From the NCBI GenBank assembly GCA_041665785.1, contig JBAYIE010000007.1, positions 45,379 to 109,378 of the forward strand: DNA of 64,000 nt, written 5' to 3'. The notes under the pieces are model-generated. The model saw only the letters and a program-made list of their open reading frames with translations. It had not been told where the DNA came from and did not search any database. A program made the translations under genes and the position numbers. Below are positions 44,370-52,558 of the stretch, piece by piece. Positions within the stretch are counted from its first letter, which is position 1; the number at the start of each line of letters is the position of its first letter. The DNA comes from JBAYIE01 sp041665785. GTDB taxonomy: Bacteria; Bacteroidota; Bacteroidia; UKL13-3.

Positions 44370-45450
44370 TAAATTCAAAGACGAGGTTGATCTGCCCGTG
44401 GAAGATGAGATTGAAGGAAGTGATAATGGCGAAGAACAAGACCTTTACGAACATCACCGCATTGTTGTAGACAAAGGACAAGCGATGATGCGGATCGATA
44501 AGTTTCTGATGATCCGCATCATGAATGCCAGCCGTACAAAAATGCAGGCTGCTGCTGAAACCGGTTCTATTCTGGTCAATAACAAACCGGTAAAATCAAG
44601 CTACAAAGTGAAGCCCTTGGATATTATATCCATTGTGCTTCCTCATCCTCCCAAGGATACAGAGATTATTCCGGAAGATATTCCCCTGAAAATTATTTAC
44701 GAAGACGATCACTTGCTTATCGTCAATAAACCGGCAGGTATGGTAGTGCACCCCGGACATAACAACGTAAGTGGTACGCTTGTAAATGCCTTGGCCTGGC
44801 ATCTGAAAGACCACACGTTTACAAAAGAAAACAATATTCGTCCCGGCCTCGTACACCGGATTGATAAGAATACATCGGGTTTGCTGGTGATTGCCAAAGA
44901 TGAAAAATCGATGACCCATCTGGCTCGTCAGTTTTTTAACCATACCATTCGCAGAAGATATCTGGCATTGGCCTGGGGGAAGTTTACTGAAGAAGAAGGA
45001 ACCATTACCGGATATATCGGACGAAGTGCAAAAGACCGCCGTGTATTTCAGATTTACGACGATGAAGCGAAAGGTAAATGGAGCATTACACATTATAAAG
45101 TTCTGGAACAAATGAGTTACGTATCGCTCATCGAATGCAGGCTAGAAACCGGACGCACCCACCAGATCCGGGTGCATATGAAACATACCGGTCATCCCCT
45201 GTTTGCCGACGATACATATGGTGGAAACCGCATTGTGAAAGGTCCGGCATTTACGCGCTATCGGCAGTTTGTTGACAATTGTTTTGCGCTTTGCAACCGA
45301 CAGGCATTGCATGCACAATCGCTGGGATTTATTCATCCTGCAACGGGTAAGGAAATGTTTTTTGAAAGTCCGTTACCCGATGATTTTCAACAAGTGCTCG
45401 AAAAATGGAAAGCTTTTTCGCCATCGGCTGAACATAACCTCGAGGATTAA
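44359..45450 (+). CDS. rluD: RluD-family 23S rRNA pseudouridine synthase
   Basis: A 363-residue enzyme that isomerises uridines in 23S rRNA to pseudouridine. An S4 RNA-binding domain (about 44-100, MRIDKFLMIRIMNASRTKMQ) precedes the catalytic domain. D169 in GLVHRIDKNTSG is the catalytic aspartate, and RLETGRTHQIRVHMKH is the second conserved motif. An acidic N-terminal extension of about 35 residues (VEDEIEGSDNGEEQD) comes before S4. The start overlaps the end of the preceding gene by 11 bases, which implies one transcript. Confidence 0.93.
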   Translation: MRYNKFKDEVDLPVEDEIEGSDNGEEQDLYEHHRIVVDKGQAMMRIDKFLMIRIMNASRTKMQAAAETGSILVNNKPVKSSYKVKPLDIISIVLPHPPKDTEIIPEDIPLKIIYEDDHLLIVNKPAGMVVHPGHNNVSGTLVNALAWHLKDHTFTKENNIRPGLVHRIDKNTSGLLVIAKDEKSMTHLARQFFNHTIRRRYLALAWGKFTEEEGTITGYIGRSAKDRRVFQIYDDEAKGKWSITHYKVLEQMSYVSLIECRLETGRTHQIRVHMKHTGHPLFADDTYGGNRIVKGPAFTRYRQFVDNCFALCNRQALHAQSLGFIHPATGKEMFFESPLPDDFQQVLEKWKAFSPSAEHNLED

Positions 45451-45618
45451 TTGGATACCACTGCATTACTCGATTCAGTGAACGGCATGTATACCTGGAT
45501 GTTCAAAAGGCATTAACAAAATTTTAACGCACACATCCTCACAGATTTAAGGATTTTGACGTATTCTCGCCCAACGTATTGAGCCGCTAGTTGCTCTTCA
45601 ACTAAAACAACCACATAT

Positions 45619-46428
45619 ATGAAAAAACGCGTACTTGCATTCTCGCTTTTATTGATTGGATCTGCATCCTGGTCCTATTTTTCAGCCGATGGAAATCTCT
45701 ATTCGGAAAGTACCGGATCACCGGTTTCTACCTCGTGTACTGCATGTCATGGAGGTTCCAACAATACCGATCCGGGCTTAACCTTGATATTTTCGGATAC
45801 AACTACACAAACACCGGTTACGTCATATGTACCGGGCGCTACCTATAATGTTGCCATTTCCATGAACAAACCCGGAATCAACAAGTTTGGTTTTGCACTT
45901 TCAACTTCCAAGGGTACCATCAAGAAGTACAGCAATTCTACCACCACTCAAATGAAAGCGGCCGGCTATGCTACACATACTTCGTCGGGTACAACAGCTA
46001 TAAGCAGTGCAATCTCCTGGAATGTATTGTGGACTGCTCCGGCCAGCGGAACAGCCGACTTCCAGTTATATGTAAATGCTACCAACGGCGACGGAACAGT
46101 AGCCGGCGATGTAATATACGCCTTGCAAAAACAGGTGAATGCCATGAGCAGCGGACTGGCTGAAATGGCTGCACTCCATGGATTCAAAGTGTATCCTCAA
46201 CCTGCAAGCGGACACCTGAACTTTTCGTATGATTTGATGCAAGGCACTTCGGTAAATGTAGCCTTATACGATTTTTCAGGAAAAGTGGTTGCTGATACGC
46301 ATACCGATAATCAGGCACTGGGCAAAGGGAATATGACCCTTTCCACTGAAAATTTAGAGCGAGGCATGTATATTTTAGTGGCTGAATTAAATGGCCAAAC
46401 CATAAAACAGAAAGTGCTGTTGCAATAA
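45619..46428 (+). CDS. Choice-of-anchor V/Reeler-like secreted protein with CxxCH motif and T9SS tail
   Basis: A 269-residue secreted protein. The signal peptide (MKKRVLAFSLLLIGSASWS) is followed by SADGNLYSESTGSPVSTSCTACHGG, which contains C40-T-A-C43-H44, the classic c-type heme attachment motif. A Reeler-like beta-sandwich (about 50-175) has PGATYNVAISMNK and NKFGFALSTSKGT. The last 75 residues are a T9SS type A tail (FKVYPQPASGHLNFSY, then RGMYILVAELNG and KQKVLLQ). It may be a surface-displayed heme protein or may only use the motif structurally. It is followed by a strong intrinsic terminator. Confidence 0.82.
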   Translation: MKKRVLAFSLLLIGSASWSYFSADGNLYSESTGSPVSTSCTACHGGSNNTDPGLTLIFSDTTTQTPVTSYVPGATYNVAISMNKPGINKFGFALSTSKGTIKKYSNSTTTQMKAAGYATHTSSGTTAISSAISWNVLWTAPASGTADFQLYVNATNGDGTVAGDVIYALQKQVNAMSSGLAEMAALHGFKVYPQPASGHLNFSYDLMQGTSVNVALYDFSGKVVADTHTDNQALGKGNMTLSTENLERGMYILVAELNGQTIKQKVLLQ

Positions 46429-46447
46429 TATTTTTTATTTGAAAAAG

Positions 46448-46479
46448 AACCTGCATGAACTGCTCATGCAGGTTTTTTT
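46448..46479 (+). terminator. Intrinsic terminator after the CxxCH T9SS gene
   Basis: AACCTGCATGA-ACTGC-TCATGCAGGTT is a perfect 11-bp hairpin followed by a T run ending at 46479. It lies 20 bases after the stop and before the acyl-CoA ligase gene. Confidence 0.88.
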
Positions 46480-46555
46480 GTATTTGTCGGGGGATGGTTT
46501 TAGATTGAGCAGGAATAACTGCCGGTAATATTTCCGGTGGAGTAAATCTTCAGGC

Positions 46556-48439
46556 ATGAAAACAACATTCAACTCCCTGCATTATTACTTACGACATTCT
46601 GCCCATGTAATAAAAAGTCCGGATGAAATTTATCTGCTCGAAAAAAAGAAAGATGCACCGTACCATGGTGTAACCTATAAGGAAGTGCTCGATCAGGCCA
46701 ATGCCGTTTCAGCATATTTCTACGAGGCCGGGTATAAAAAGCAAGATCGCGTTGCATTGATTCTGGAAAATTCTCCCGAATATATCAGTTTCGATCAGGG
46801 CTTGTTGCAATTGGGATTGATCAACGTTTCGGTGTATCCTACCTTATCTGATCCCGAGGTGCAACATATCATGAACGATTCTGGTGCATCCGCAATTCTT
46901 ATTGGCACACCTTTTTTGTATAAAAAAATAAAACGCATTCAACCCGAATGTCCGGCCTTAAAATTATTGATCACCACGTTTGATCCGGGATCCAAAGAAC
47001 CCGGTACCATGACCTGGGATGAGTTGATAGAAGCTGGAAGTAAATTGTACCCTGCCTCAAAAGAGGGCATCGAAAAGCAATTGGAATCGATAACGCGCGA
47101 TGATCTGGCCTGTTTGTTGTATACCTCCGGAACTACGGGCAAACCCAAAGGAGCCATGCTCACCCACAACAATTTTATTACCAATGTTGAAATGGCGGTA
47201 GACCTGATGCCGATTGTAACCAAAGATTATCGCTTTCTTTCTTTTCTACCTTTATGCCATGTGTATGAGCGTACCGCAACGTATTACCTGAGTACCATTG
47301 TGGGAACACAGGTAGCCTTTGCCCAAAGCCTCGAGAGCCTCTCCAACAATATCATTGAAACAAAACCAACAGCTATACTAACGGTACCCCGCTTGCTCGA
47401 GCGAATTGAAGAACGCGTACGCAAAAACGTAACGCAAAAGGGCGGATTCAGTTTGAAAATATTTGAATGGGCGTTTAAAGTGGGAGAACAACGCAGACAT
47501 AATAAAGAAAATGGCGTTGCTAATTCACTCCCATTAACATTGCAATTGGCATTGGCAGAAAAACTCGTATTCAGTAAAATAAAAGCCCGTTTGGGCGGGA
47601 ACATGAAAATCATGATTTCGGGTGGCGGTGCCATGCCGAAACATGTAGGCGAATTTTTTGGCAATATGGGTGTGATCGTATGCGAAGGGTTTGGATTAAC
47701 CGAAACTTCTCCGCTGGTAAGTGTCAACGAACCGGATCGGCAGGTATTTGGTACCGTTGGACGCGTTGGTAAAGGTTGCGAAGTAGCTATTCAGAATCCC
47801 GATACGCACGAAATTTATACGATTCAGTCGCATGCTTCTTTTGATCCGCTCTTTGAAAGTGTCGAAGGAGAAATATTGGTAAAAGGCCCCAATGTGATGC
47901 GCGGCTACTGGAATCTGCCTGAAGAAACGGCGAAAACCATAGATAATGACGGCTGGCTGCACACAGGCGATATCGGGAAGTTTTATAAAGGATACCTCAA
48001 AATAACCGATCGTATAAAAAATATCATTGTGAATTCGTTTGGTAAAAATGTGTACCCGACACCTATCGAAAATGTGTACCTCAAATCAAACCGTATTGAG
48101 CAAATATTTCTGATCGGCGACGGACAGGAATACCTCACCGCCATTGTTGTTCCATCCAAAGAAGAAGTAAAAGAAGTATTTCGTGTTGAAGATGATTGGT
48201 TTGAAAAAGGAGGTGATTTCATCGAAGATCCAAAAATTCAAAAATGGCTCGAAACCGATATGCATCTTTATGCCAATGAATTGGGTAAATTTGAACGGGT
48301 CAAACATTTTATCGTGAAGCGTAAACCTTTTTCATTAGATGCAGGTGAATTAACACCTACACAAAAAGTAAAACGCAAAGTGGTTGAACAAAAGTATGCC
48401 GCTCAGATAAAAGGAATGTATATCAAACTTGTTGAATGA
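46556..48439 (+). CDS. Long-chain fatty acid-CoA ligase (AMP-forming)
   Basis: A 627-residue ANL-superfamily enzyme that activates fatty acids to acyl-CoA with ATP. The phosphate-binding motif LLYTSGTTGKPKGAML lies near residues 187-202, followed by VCEGFGLTETSPLVSVN (A5 region), DGWLHTGDIGKFYKGYLKITDR and KITDRIKNIIVNSFGKNVYP at the hinge. The C-terminal catalytic lysine region is LTPTQKVKRKVV. Length and motifs are typical of the larger FadD15-like group. It overlaps the next gene by four bases (ATGA). Confidence 0.92.
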   Translation: MKTTFNSLHYYLRHSAHVIKSPDEIYLLEKKKDAPYHGVTYKEVLDQANAVSAYFYEAGYKKQDRVALILENSPEYISFDQGLLQLGLINVSVYPTLSDPEVQHIMNDSGASAILIGTPFLYKKIKRIQPECPALKLLITTFDPGSKEPGTMTWDELIEAGSKLYPASKEGIEKQLESITRDDLACLLYTSGTTGKPKGAMLTHNNFITNVEMAVDLMPIVTKDYRFLSFLPLCHVYERTATYYLSTIVGTQVAFAQSLESLSNNIIETKPTAILTVPRLLERIEERVRKNVTQKGGFSLKIFEWAFKVGEQRRHNKENGVANSLPLTLQLALAEKLVFSKIKARLGGNMKIMISGGGAMPKHVGEFFGNMGVIVCEGFGLTETSPLVSVNEPDRQVFGTVGRVGKGCEVAIQNPDTHEIYTIQSHASFDPLFESVEGEILVKGPNVMRGYWNLPEETAKTIDNDGWLHTGDIGKFYKGYLKITDRIKNIIVNSFGKNVYPTPIENVYLKSNRIEQIFLIGDGQEYLTAIVVPSKEEVKEVFRVEDDWFEKGGDFIEDPKIQKWLETDMHLYANELGKFERVKHFIVKRKPFSLDAGELTPTQKVKRKVVEQKYAAQIKGMYIKLVE

Positions 48440-49188
48440 AACGCCTTTGTTTTTATGTTGTCATTTTCATTTGTACCGCAACTTCTTTTGCCCAACGCGG
48501 AAATATTGAAGACCTGTTTTTAAAACGCGGCATTGTTTCTTTGGAAGGCGGAGCCTCTTTTCCGGTCATGGATTATGCTGTCACCGATTTTACACCCAGT
48601 TCAGGTTATGCGAATGTGGGTTTTCAGGGCCGACTTTCTATGAGTTACGAATACACCCGGTATTTTGGCATAAAGCTGATGTACCTGTACAATCAGAATC
48701 CGTTCAACGACGAAGCCTTTAAACACGATTTTGAACCCATACATCCATACGTATTTCCAGGCAGTACTTATCAGAATATTCAGACCAAACCTTATGTTTT
48801 AAGCGGGTTGATGCTGGGTGTAGTGATGCCGCTGCGTATGGCGCATGCCACGTATTCCTTTAAGGTAATGGGAGGCGTATTGGGTTCTGTATTGCCCCAA
48901 CAGGATTTTTCTGTACTGGTGCAGCCCAACAATACTCCATTGGTTTTACGCGTAGAAGAAACGGAAGCCAATGATCTGGCTTATATCGCGGGAGTTGATA
49001 TTCGTCACCGGTTACACAAAGACTGGTTATTTACAGCTTACCTCGATTTTTTGTATACCGAGCAAACTTATACCAATATACGCATTACCAATACCAGTTC
49101 GGGCATGAGTTTTCCCTGGAGTTCGGAATACACCCAATATTACCATATTGTGGGTGTGGGGATCGGATTGGCTTACCAGTTTGAATAA
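48436..49188 (+). CDS. Predicted outer-membrane beta-barrel protein
   Basis: A 250-residue exported protein with a signal peptide (FYVVIFICTATSFAQ). The body alternates hydrophobic and polar residues with strong aromatic content and ends IVGVGIGLAYQF, the typical last barrel strand with a C-terminal aromatic region. I do not recognise the family. Its start overlaps the acyl-CoA ligase stop by four bases, so it might take part in lipid handling at the outer membrane (inference from operon only). Confidence 0.72.
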   Translation: MKRLCFYVVIFICTATSFAQRGNIEDLFLKRGIVSLEGGASFPVMDYAVTDFTPSSGYANVGFQGRLSMSYEYTRYFGIKLMYLYNQNPFNDEAFKHDFEPIHPYVFPGSTYQNIQTKPYVLSGLMLGVVMPLRMAHATYSFKVMGGVLGSVLPQQDFSVLVQPNNTPLVLRVEETEANDLAYIAGVDIRHRLHKDWLFTAYLDFLYTEQTYTNIRITNTSSGMSFPWSSEYTQYYHIVGVGIGLAYQFE

Positions 49189-49666
49189 ATTGTAATAAGT
49201 TAACCTTTGTGAATTTGAATTCATGGGTTAGTTACCCAGAAGGAATTTAAAAAATAGGGTTACGCCGTTTAAGTAATTAAACAGATCCGATTTTTTTATG
49301 ATAATATCGTTTTATTTCATTGCGCATTGAATTCATTTAAAAGGCTGACACTGCTCTCGTTAAAGTTACAACGGTTTGTATTTTGTTTTATATAAGCATG
49401 CAAGGGTTTATGCCGTGATGTTCCTTTTAAAATCCATCTTTTCTTTGGAGCATTCCGGCAGGAGGCTGAGGGATAGAAACGGAAAGCCCGCAGCAAAGCG
49501 AGGACTTGGAGTGAATAGCCCGACCATGAAGGTAAGCGCATAGAATGCTAATCTTGACGCAACTTTCCATCGCGCAGCCTTCATGGGCAGCCCCAAAATC
49601 AGTAATTCAAACTTTGGCAGTAACATTCATTCAGAGTAATTCAAAAATAGAACTAGCTGAAAGGTA
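49189..49666. other. Gene-free stretch with a GC-rich block
   Basis: Convergent genes leave 478 bases without a supported gene. From about 49430 to 49580 the sequence turns GC-rich and contains GGATAGAAACGGAAAGCCCG and AGCCCGACC followed by GCGCATAGAATGC. A similar GCGCGTAGAATGC string lies near 63905. A direct repeat AGTAATTCAAA occurs at about 49599 and 49635. Nothing here reads as protein. Confidence 0.5.
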
Positions 49667-51610
49667 TTAACCGTAAATCCGTTTGAGTTTAAACTCTTTG
49701 ATCGGTGCCACTACGAGAGGTGCCTTTTCAACCGTGACTGAGCTGGTATCTAAACCAAAAGCACGCTCTTCGCTCAAACTGAGGCTATCGAGAATGGAGT
49801 ATGCATCCATGATCAACTCTTCGTATAACGTGAGTTCGTTCTCGTACGAAAGGTGCCGTTTAATCACTACGAACCGGAAATCGCCGGTTACATTGAGTTT
49901 ATTCAGCGATGCATAGCGTGAGGTCACATCCACTTCATGATTCTTCATCAATTCTTCAACTACCTTACGGAAATAAAAATTTATTTTTTGTTCTACGCGG
50001 AAGCCAAGCCGGAATTCAATCTTGATTACGTCATGTGGTACAATATGGTCCACGCGGTATTCCATGGTATACGGCTGATCCACCACATTGATATGCACAA
50101 ACCAATATACATCGGCGCGTTTGGGTTGCTTTTGCAAAATGGAATAAATGATTTTGCGTTCTACTTCCATAAGGTGATCGGCACTGGTTAAATACACCAG
50201 ATGCGTGGCGTATTTTGGAACAGACTGATCCTTGCTGAGCTCCTGCAACGATGGCAGTACTTCCTTGATATTGGAAAATTCGGTAAAGCGGTTTTTGATT
50301 TTCCGTCCTTTAAACCAAACCCACATTACACCGATAAAGATCAAACTGATGAGCAGGGTAAGCCAGCCACCGGCTGGGATCTTCACCACATTGGCTATCA
50401 GAAAAGCAGTTTCAACTCCGAAATAAACCAACCCTACCAGCCATATCAATACGCGCGGTGTCTTTACTTTTCGCAAATAGTTTACCAACAAGATGGTGGT
50501 CATCAGCATCGTCATGATAATGGCTAAACCATAGGCGTGTTCCATAGCCGCTGATTCCTGAAAATACAAAACAATGCCCATGCAGCCCACCCAAAGTATC
50601 CAGTTTACACTAGGCACATACAACTGCCCTTTGGTTTCGGACGGGAATTTTATAATTACTTTAGGCCATACATTTAAGCGTAACGCTTCGGTTACCAATG
50701 TAAAGGATCCGGTTATCATGGCCTGACTGGCAATGATGGTGGCCATGGTTGCAATTACGATACCGGTAAGCAGAAACCATTGGGGCATGATGGCGTAAAA
50801 CGGATTGATATTGGCTGAGTCTTGTCCTATGGAATTTAAAACCCATGCACCTTGTCCCAGGTAATTCAGAATGAGAGTGGTTTTTACAAAAATCCAGCTT
50901 ACGCGGATATTCTTTTTACCGCAATGGCCCATATCCGAGTAGAGTGCTTCGGCACCTGTAGTACACAGAAATACCGCGCCGAGTAACCAGAATCCATTCG
51001 GATAATGTACCAATAAGTTGTAGGCATAAATGGGATTCAGCGCATTTAATACATGCGGATTGTGAAACAAACTGATCACTCCCAGAATGCCCAGCATGCT
51101 AAACCAAACCAACATTACCGGACCAAATAATTTACCTACAATATTGGTTCCGGCGCGTTGCAAAAAGAACAAAGCGGTAATAATGGTAATGGTGATGGGT
51201 ACTGTTGGGATTTCTGCATTCAGGATGCGCAAACCTTCTACCGCTGCCGATACCGAAATGGGAGGAGTAATCATGCCATCAGCCAGCAAGGCACATCCAC
51301 CCACAATAGCCGGAAAGATCAGAAAGGGTTTTCGTTTTCGCACCAGTGCGTATAACGAGAAAATTCCTCCTTCCCCGTTGTTGTCCGCACGCAAAACAAT
51401 CAACACATATTTGATGGTGGTTTGCAGCGTAATGGTCCAGAAAATGCAGGAAAGTCCCCCGAGAATAAGTTCTTCAGTTATAATCTTACCTGAAAGGATC
51501 GCGCGGAAAACATAGAGTGGAGATGTACCAATATCGCCATAAATAATACCTAGAGCTACAAGCAGTCCGCCTGCTGTTAATTTGGAAAGTTTACTGTGCT
51601 GTTGCGACAC
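49667..51610 (-). CDS. kup: KUP-family potassium uptake protein
   Basis: A 647-residue inner-membrane potassium symporter. The start region LTAGGLLVALGIIYGDIGTSPLYVFRAI is diagnostic for the family, with the GDIGTSP loop in the first helix. About twelve helices span residues 15-430, followed by a long cytosolic C-terminal domain (about 430-647). GADNNGEGG-like RADNNGEGGIFSLYALV is present between helices 2 and 3. It is a housekeeping gene with no visible potassium-sensor neighbour. Its start lies 53 bases from the end of the PaaD gene. Confidence 0.95.
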   Translation of the reverse strand: MSQQHSKLSKLTAGGLLVALGIIYGDIGTSPLYVFRAILSGKIITEELILGGLSCIFWTITLQTTIKYVLIVLRADNNGEGGIFSLYALVRKRKPFLIFPAIVGGCALLADGMITPPISVSAAVEGLRILNAEIPTVPITITIITALFFLQRAGTNIVGKLFGPVMLVWFSMLGILGVISLFHNPHVLNALNPIYAYNLLVHYPNGFWLLGAVFLCTTGAEALYSDMGHCGKKNIRVSWIFVKTTLILNYLGQGAWVLNSIGQDSANINPFYAIMPQWFLLTGIVIATMATIIASQAMITGSFTLVTEALRLNVWPKVIIKFPSETKGQLYVPSVNWILWVGCMGIVLYFQESAAMEHAYGLAIIMTMLMTTILLVNYLRKVKTPRVLIWLVGLVYFGVETAFLIANVVKIPAGGWLTLLISLIFIGVMWVWFKGRKIKNRFTEFSNIKEVLPSLQELSKDQSVPKYATHLVYLTSADHLMEVERKIIYSILQKQPKRADVYWFVHINVVDQPYTMEYRVDHIVPHDVIKIEFRLGFRVEQKINFYFRKVVEELMKNHEVDVTSRYASLNKLNVTGDFRFVVIKRHLSYENELTLYEELIMDAYSILDSLSLSEERAFGLDTSSVTVEKAPLVVAPIKEFKLKRIYG

Positions 51611-51663
51611 CTTGAATAACTATGATCAGACAAATGTAGCATTCAGAACGAATTTTCAAACTT

Positions 51664-52158
51664 TTAAACCACCGGTTTAAATTGTTCGAAAGCCTGCAGG
51701 CAATCATTGCAATAATGCAGCGAACGGCAAAGCGTAGGGCCAAAAGGCGATTTCATTTCGGTATTGGTACTGTTGCAAAACGGGCAGGCTACATGCTCCA
51801 GCAAGTCGGCTGTAATCTCGCCGCTGTGTTTGGGTGGTGGAGCCAGGCCGTGCTTTTTGAGGCATAACAAACCGCGTTCAGTCAGTTTATTGCTGTCCCA
51901 TGGTTTGTCGAAGGTGGTAACTACTTCTACTTCCTGTAAGCCCAATGCCAGCAATCGATCCGATACCATGGTCTCCATCATTTTGATAGCCGGGCATCCG
52001 GTAAACGTTGGAGTCATTTCAACAAACACTTTGCCCGAATCGAGCACCTCTACCTTGGTGATAATTCCCATATCCACCATCGATAGGGTTGGGATCTCGG
52101 GATCTTTCACTTCGGCCAGCGCCTGCCAGATTTCTTTTTCGGTAATCACGAATTGCAT
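51664..52158 (-). CDS. paaD: PaaD-like Fe-S/zinc-site protein (phenylacetyl-CoA epoxidase accessory)
   Basis: I chose the ATG at 52158 (MQFVITEKEIWQALAEV, 164 residues); upstream in-frame sequence reads through repeats. The N-terminal MIP18/DUF59 domain has LAEVKDPEIPTLSMVDMGII and the cysteine of TFTGCPAIKMME. The C-terminal zinc ribbon has HVACPFCNSTNT and LHYCNDCL. PaaD (PaaJ) helps assemble or activate the di-iron phenylacetyl-CoA epoxidase PaaABCE. No paaABCE genes are in this window, so it is an orphan copy or the rest lies elsewhere. A repeat cluster lies directly upstream. Confidence 0.82.
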   Translation of the reverse strand: MQFVITEKEIWQALAEVKDPEIPTLSMVDMGIITKVEVLDSGKVFVEMTPTFTGCPAIKMMETMVSDRLLALGLQEVEVVTTFDKPWDSNKLTERGLLCLKKHGLAPPPKHSGEITADLLEHVACPFCNSTNTEMKSPFGPTLCRSLHYCNDCLQAFEQFKPVV

Positions 52159-52240
52159 GGTACAAAGATAGGCAATATTGAAATCAGGAATCCTGCTTTT
52201 TCTCATATGATGCATACAGCTGAACAGGCCAAGTGTACAC

Positions 52241-52277
52241 ATAGAAAGGCATATGGACTGAAAGTGTGCGTGAACGG
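52241..52277. repeat. Degenerate copy A of the CGGACTGAAAGTCCG repeat
   Basis: It keeps GGACTGAAAGT and GCGTGAACGG, but the hairpin stem is broken by point changes (GTGTGCG in place of GTCCGCG). Confidence 0.55.
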
Positions 52278-52288
52278 CTTCAGCGATA

Positions 52289-52335
52289 GTTCGGTTGAAT
52301 AGAAAAGCACTCGGACTGAAAGTCCGCGTGAACGG
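52289..52335. repeat. Copy B of the CGGACTGAAAGTCCG hairpin repeat
   Basis: A 47-bp unit that starts GTTCGGTTGAATAGAA and ends CGCGTGAACGG. The core CGGACT-GAA-AGTCCG (52312-52326) is a perfect 6-bp hairpin. Confidence 0.75.
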
Positions 52336-52374
52336 GCACGCTAAAAAATCACCTAACATATATTAGGATACTCT

Positions 52375-52418
52375 GGGGATGGTTCGGGGATAGTTAGGGG
52401 ATAGTTGGGGGATGGTTC
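52375..52418. repeat. 11-bp minisatellite GGGGATAGTT(N)
   Basis: Four consecutive units of 10-12 bp: GGGGATGGTTC, GGGGATAGTTA, GGGGATAGTT and GGGGGATGGTTC. The last unit runs into the GTTCGG start of repeat copy C. Confidence 0.75.
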
Positions 52419-52459
52419 GGTTGAATAAAAAACACACGGACTGAAAGTCCGCTGGAACA
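52415..52459. repeat. Copy C of the CGGACTGAAAGTCCG hairpin repeat
   Basis: A 45-bp unit with an intact CGGACT-GAA-AGTCCG core. It ends GCTGGAACA and is directly followed by copy D. Confidence 0.75.
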
Positions 52460-52505
52460 GTTCGGTTGAAAAGTAGAGCACACGGACTGAAAATCCGCGT
52501 GAACA
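52460..52505. repeat. Copy D of the CGGACTGAAAGTCCG hairpin repeat
   Basis: A 46-bp unit arranged head to tail after copy C. The core is CGGACTGAAAATCCG with one stem mismatch. Confidence 0.75.
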
Positions 52506-52521
52506 GTGCGCAAAAATATGC

Positions 52522-52553
52522 AAAAAAAAGCCCCGGCATTACCGGGGCTTTTT
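52522..52553 (-). terminator. Intrinsic terminator of pnp
   Basis: GCCCCGG-CATTA-CCGGGGC (52530-52548) has an A run on its left and a T run on its right, so it can stop transcription in both directions. It lies a few bases after the pnp stop at 52559. Confidence 0.88.
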
Positions 52554-52558
52554 CATTT

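Larger units (their letters stand above)
52159..52521. other. Gene-free stretch with repeat cluster
   Basis: No gene is supported here. The stretch is mostly occupied by four copies of a 45-47 bp hairpin repeat and an 11-bp minisatellite, listed separately. It ends at the pnp terminator. A dyad CCTAA-CATATA-TTAGG lies at about 52352-52367. Confidence 0.6.

Noticed and set aside
49430..49580. GC-rich block as an rRNA or tRNA fragment
   Set aside because: I could not fold a tRNA cloverleaf or recognise any rRNA core sequence in it.
52375..52418. GGGGATA repeats as binding half-sites for the island regulator
   Set aside because: They lack the opposing arm and the promoter spacing. The 11-bp tandem period explains them as a minisatellite.
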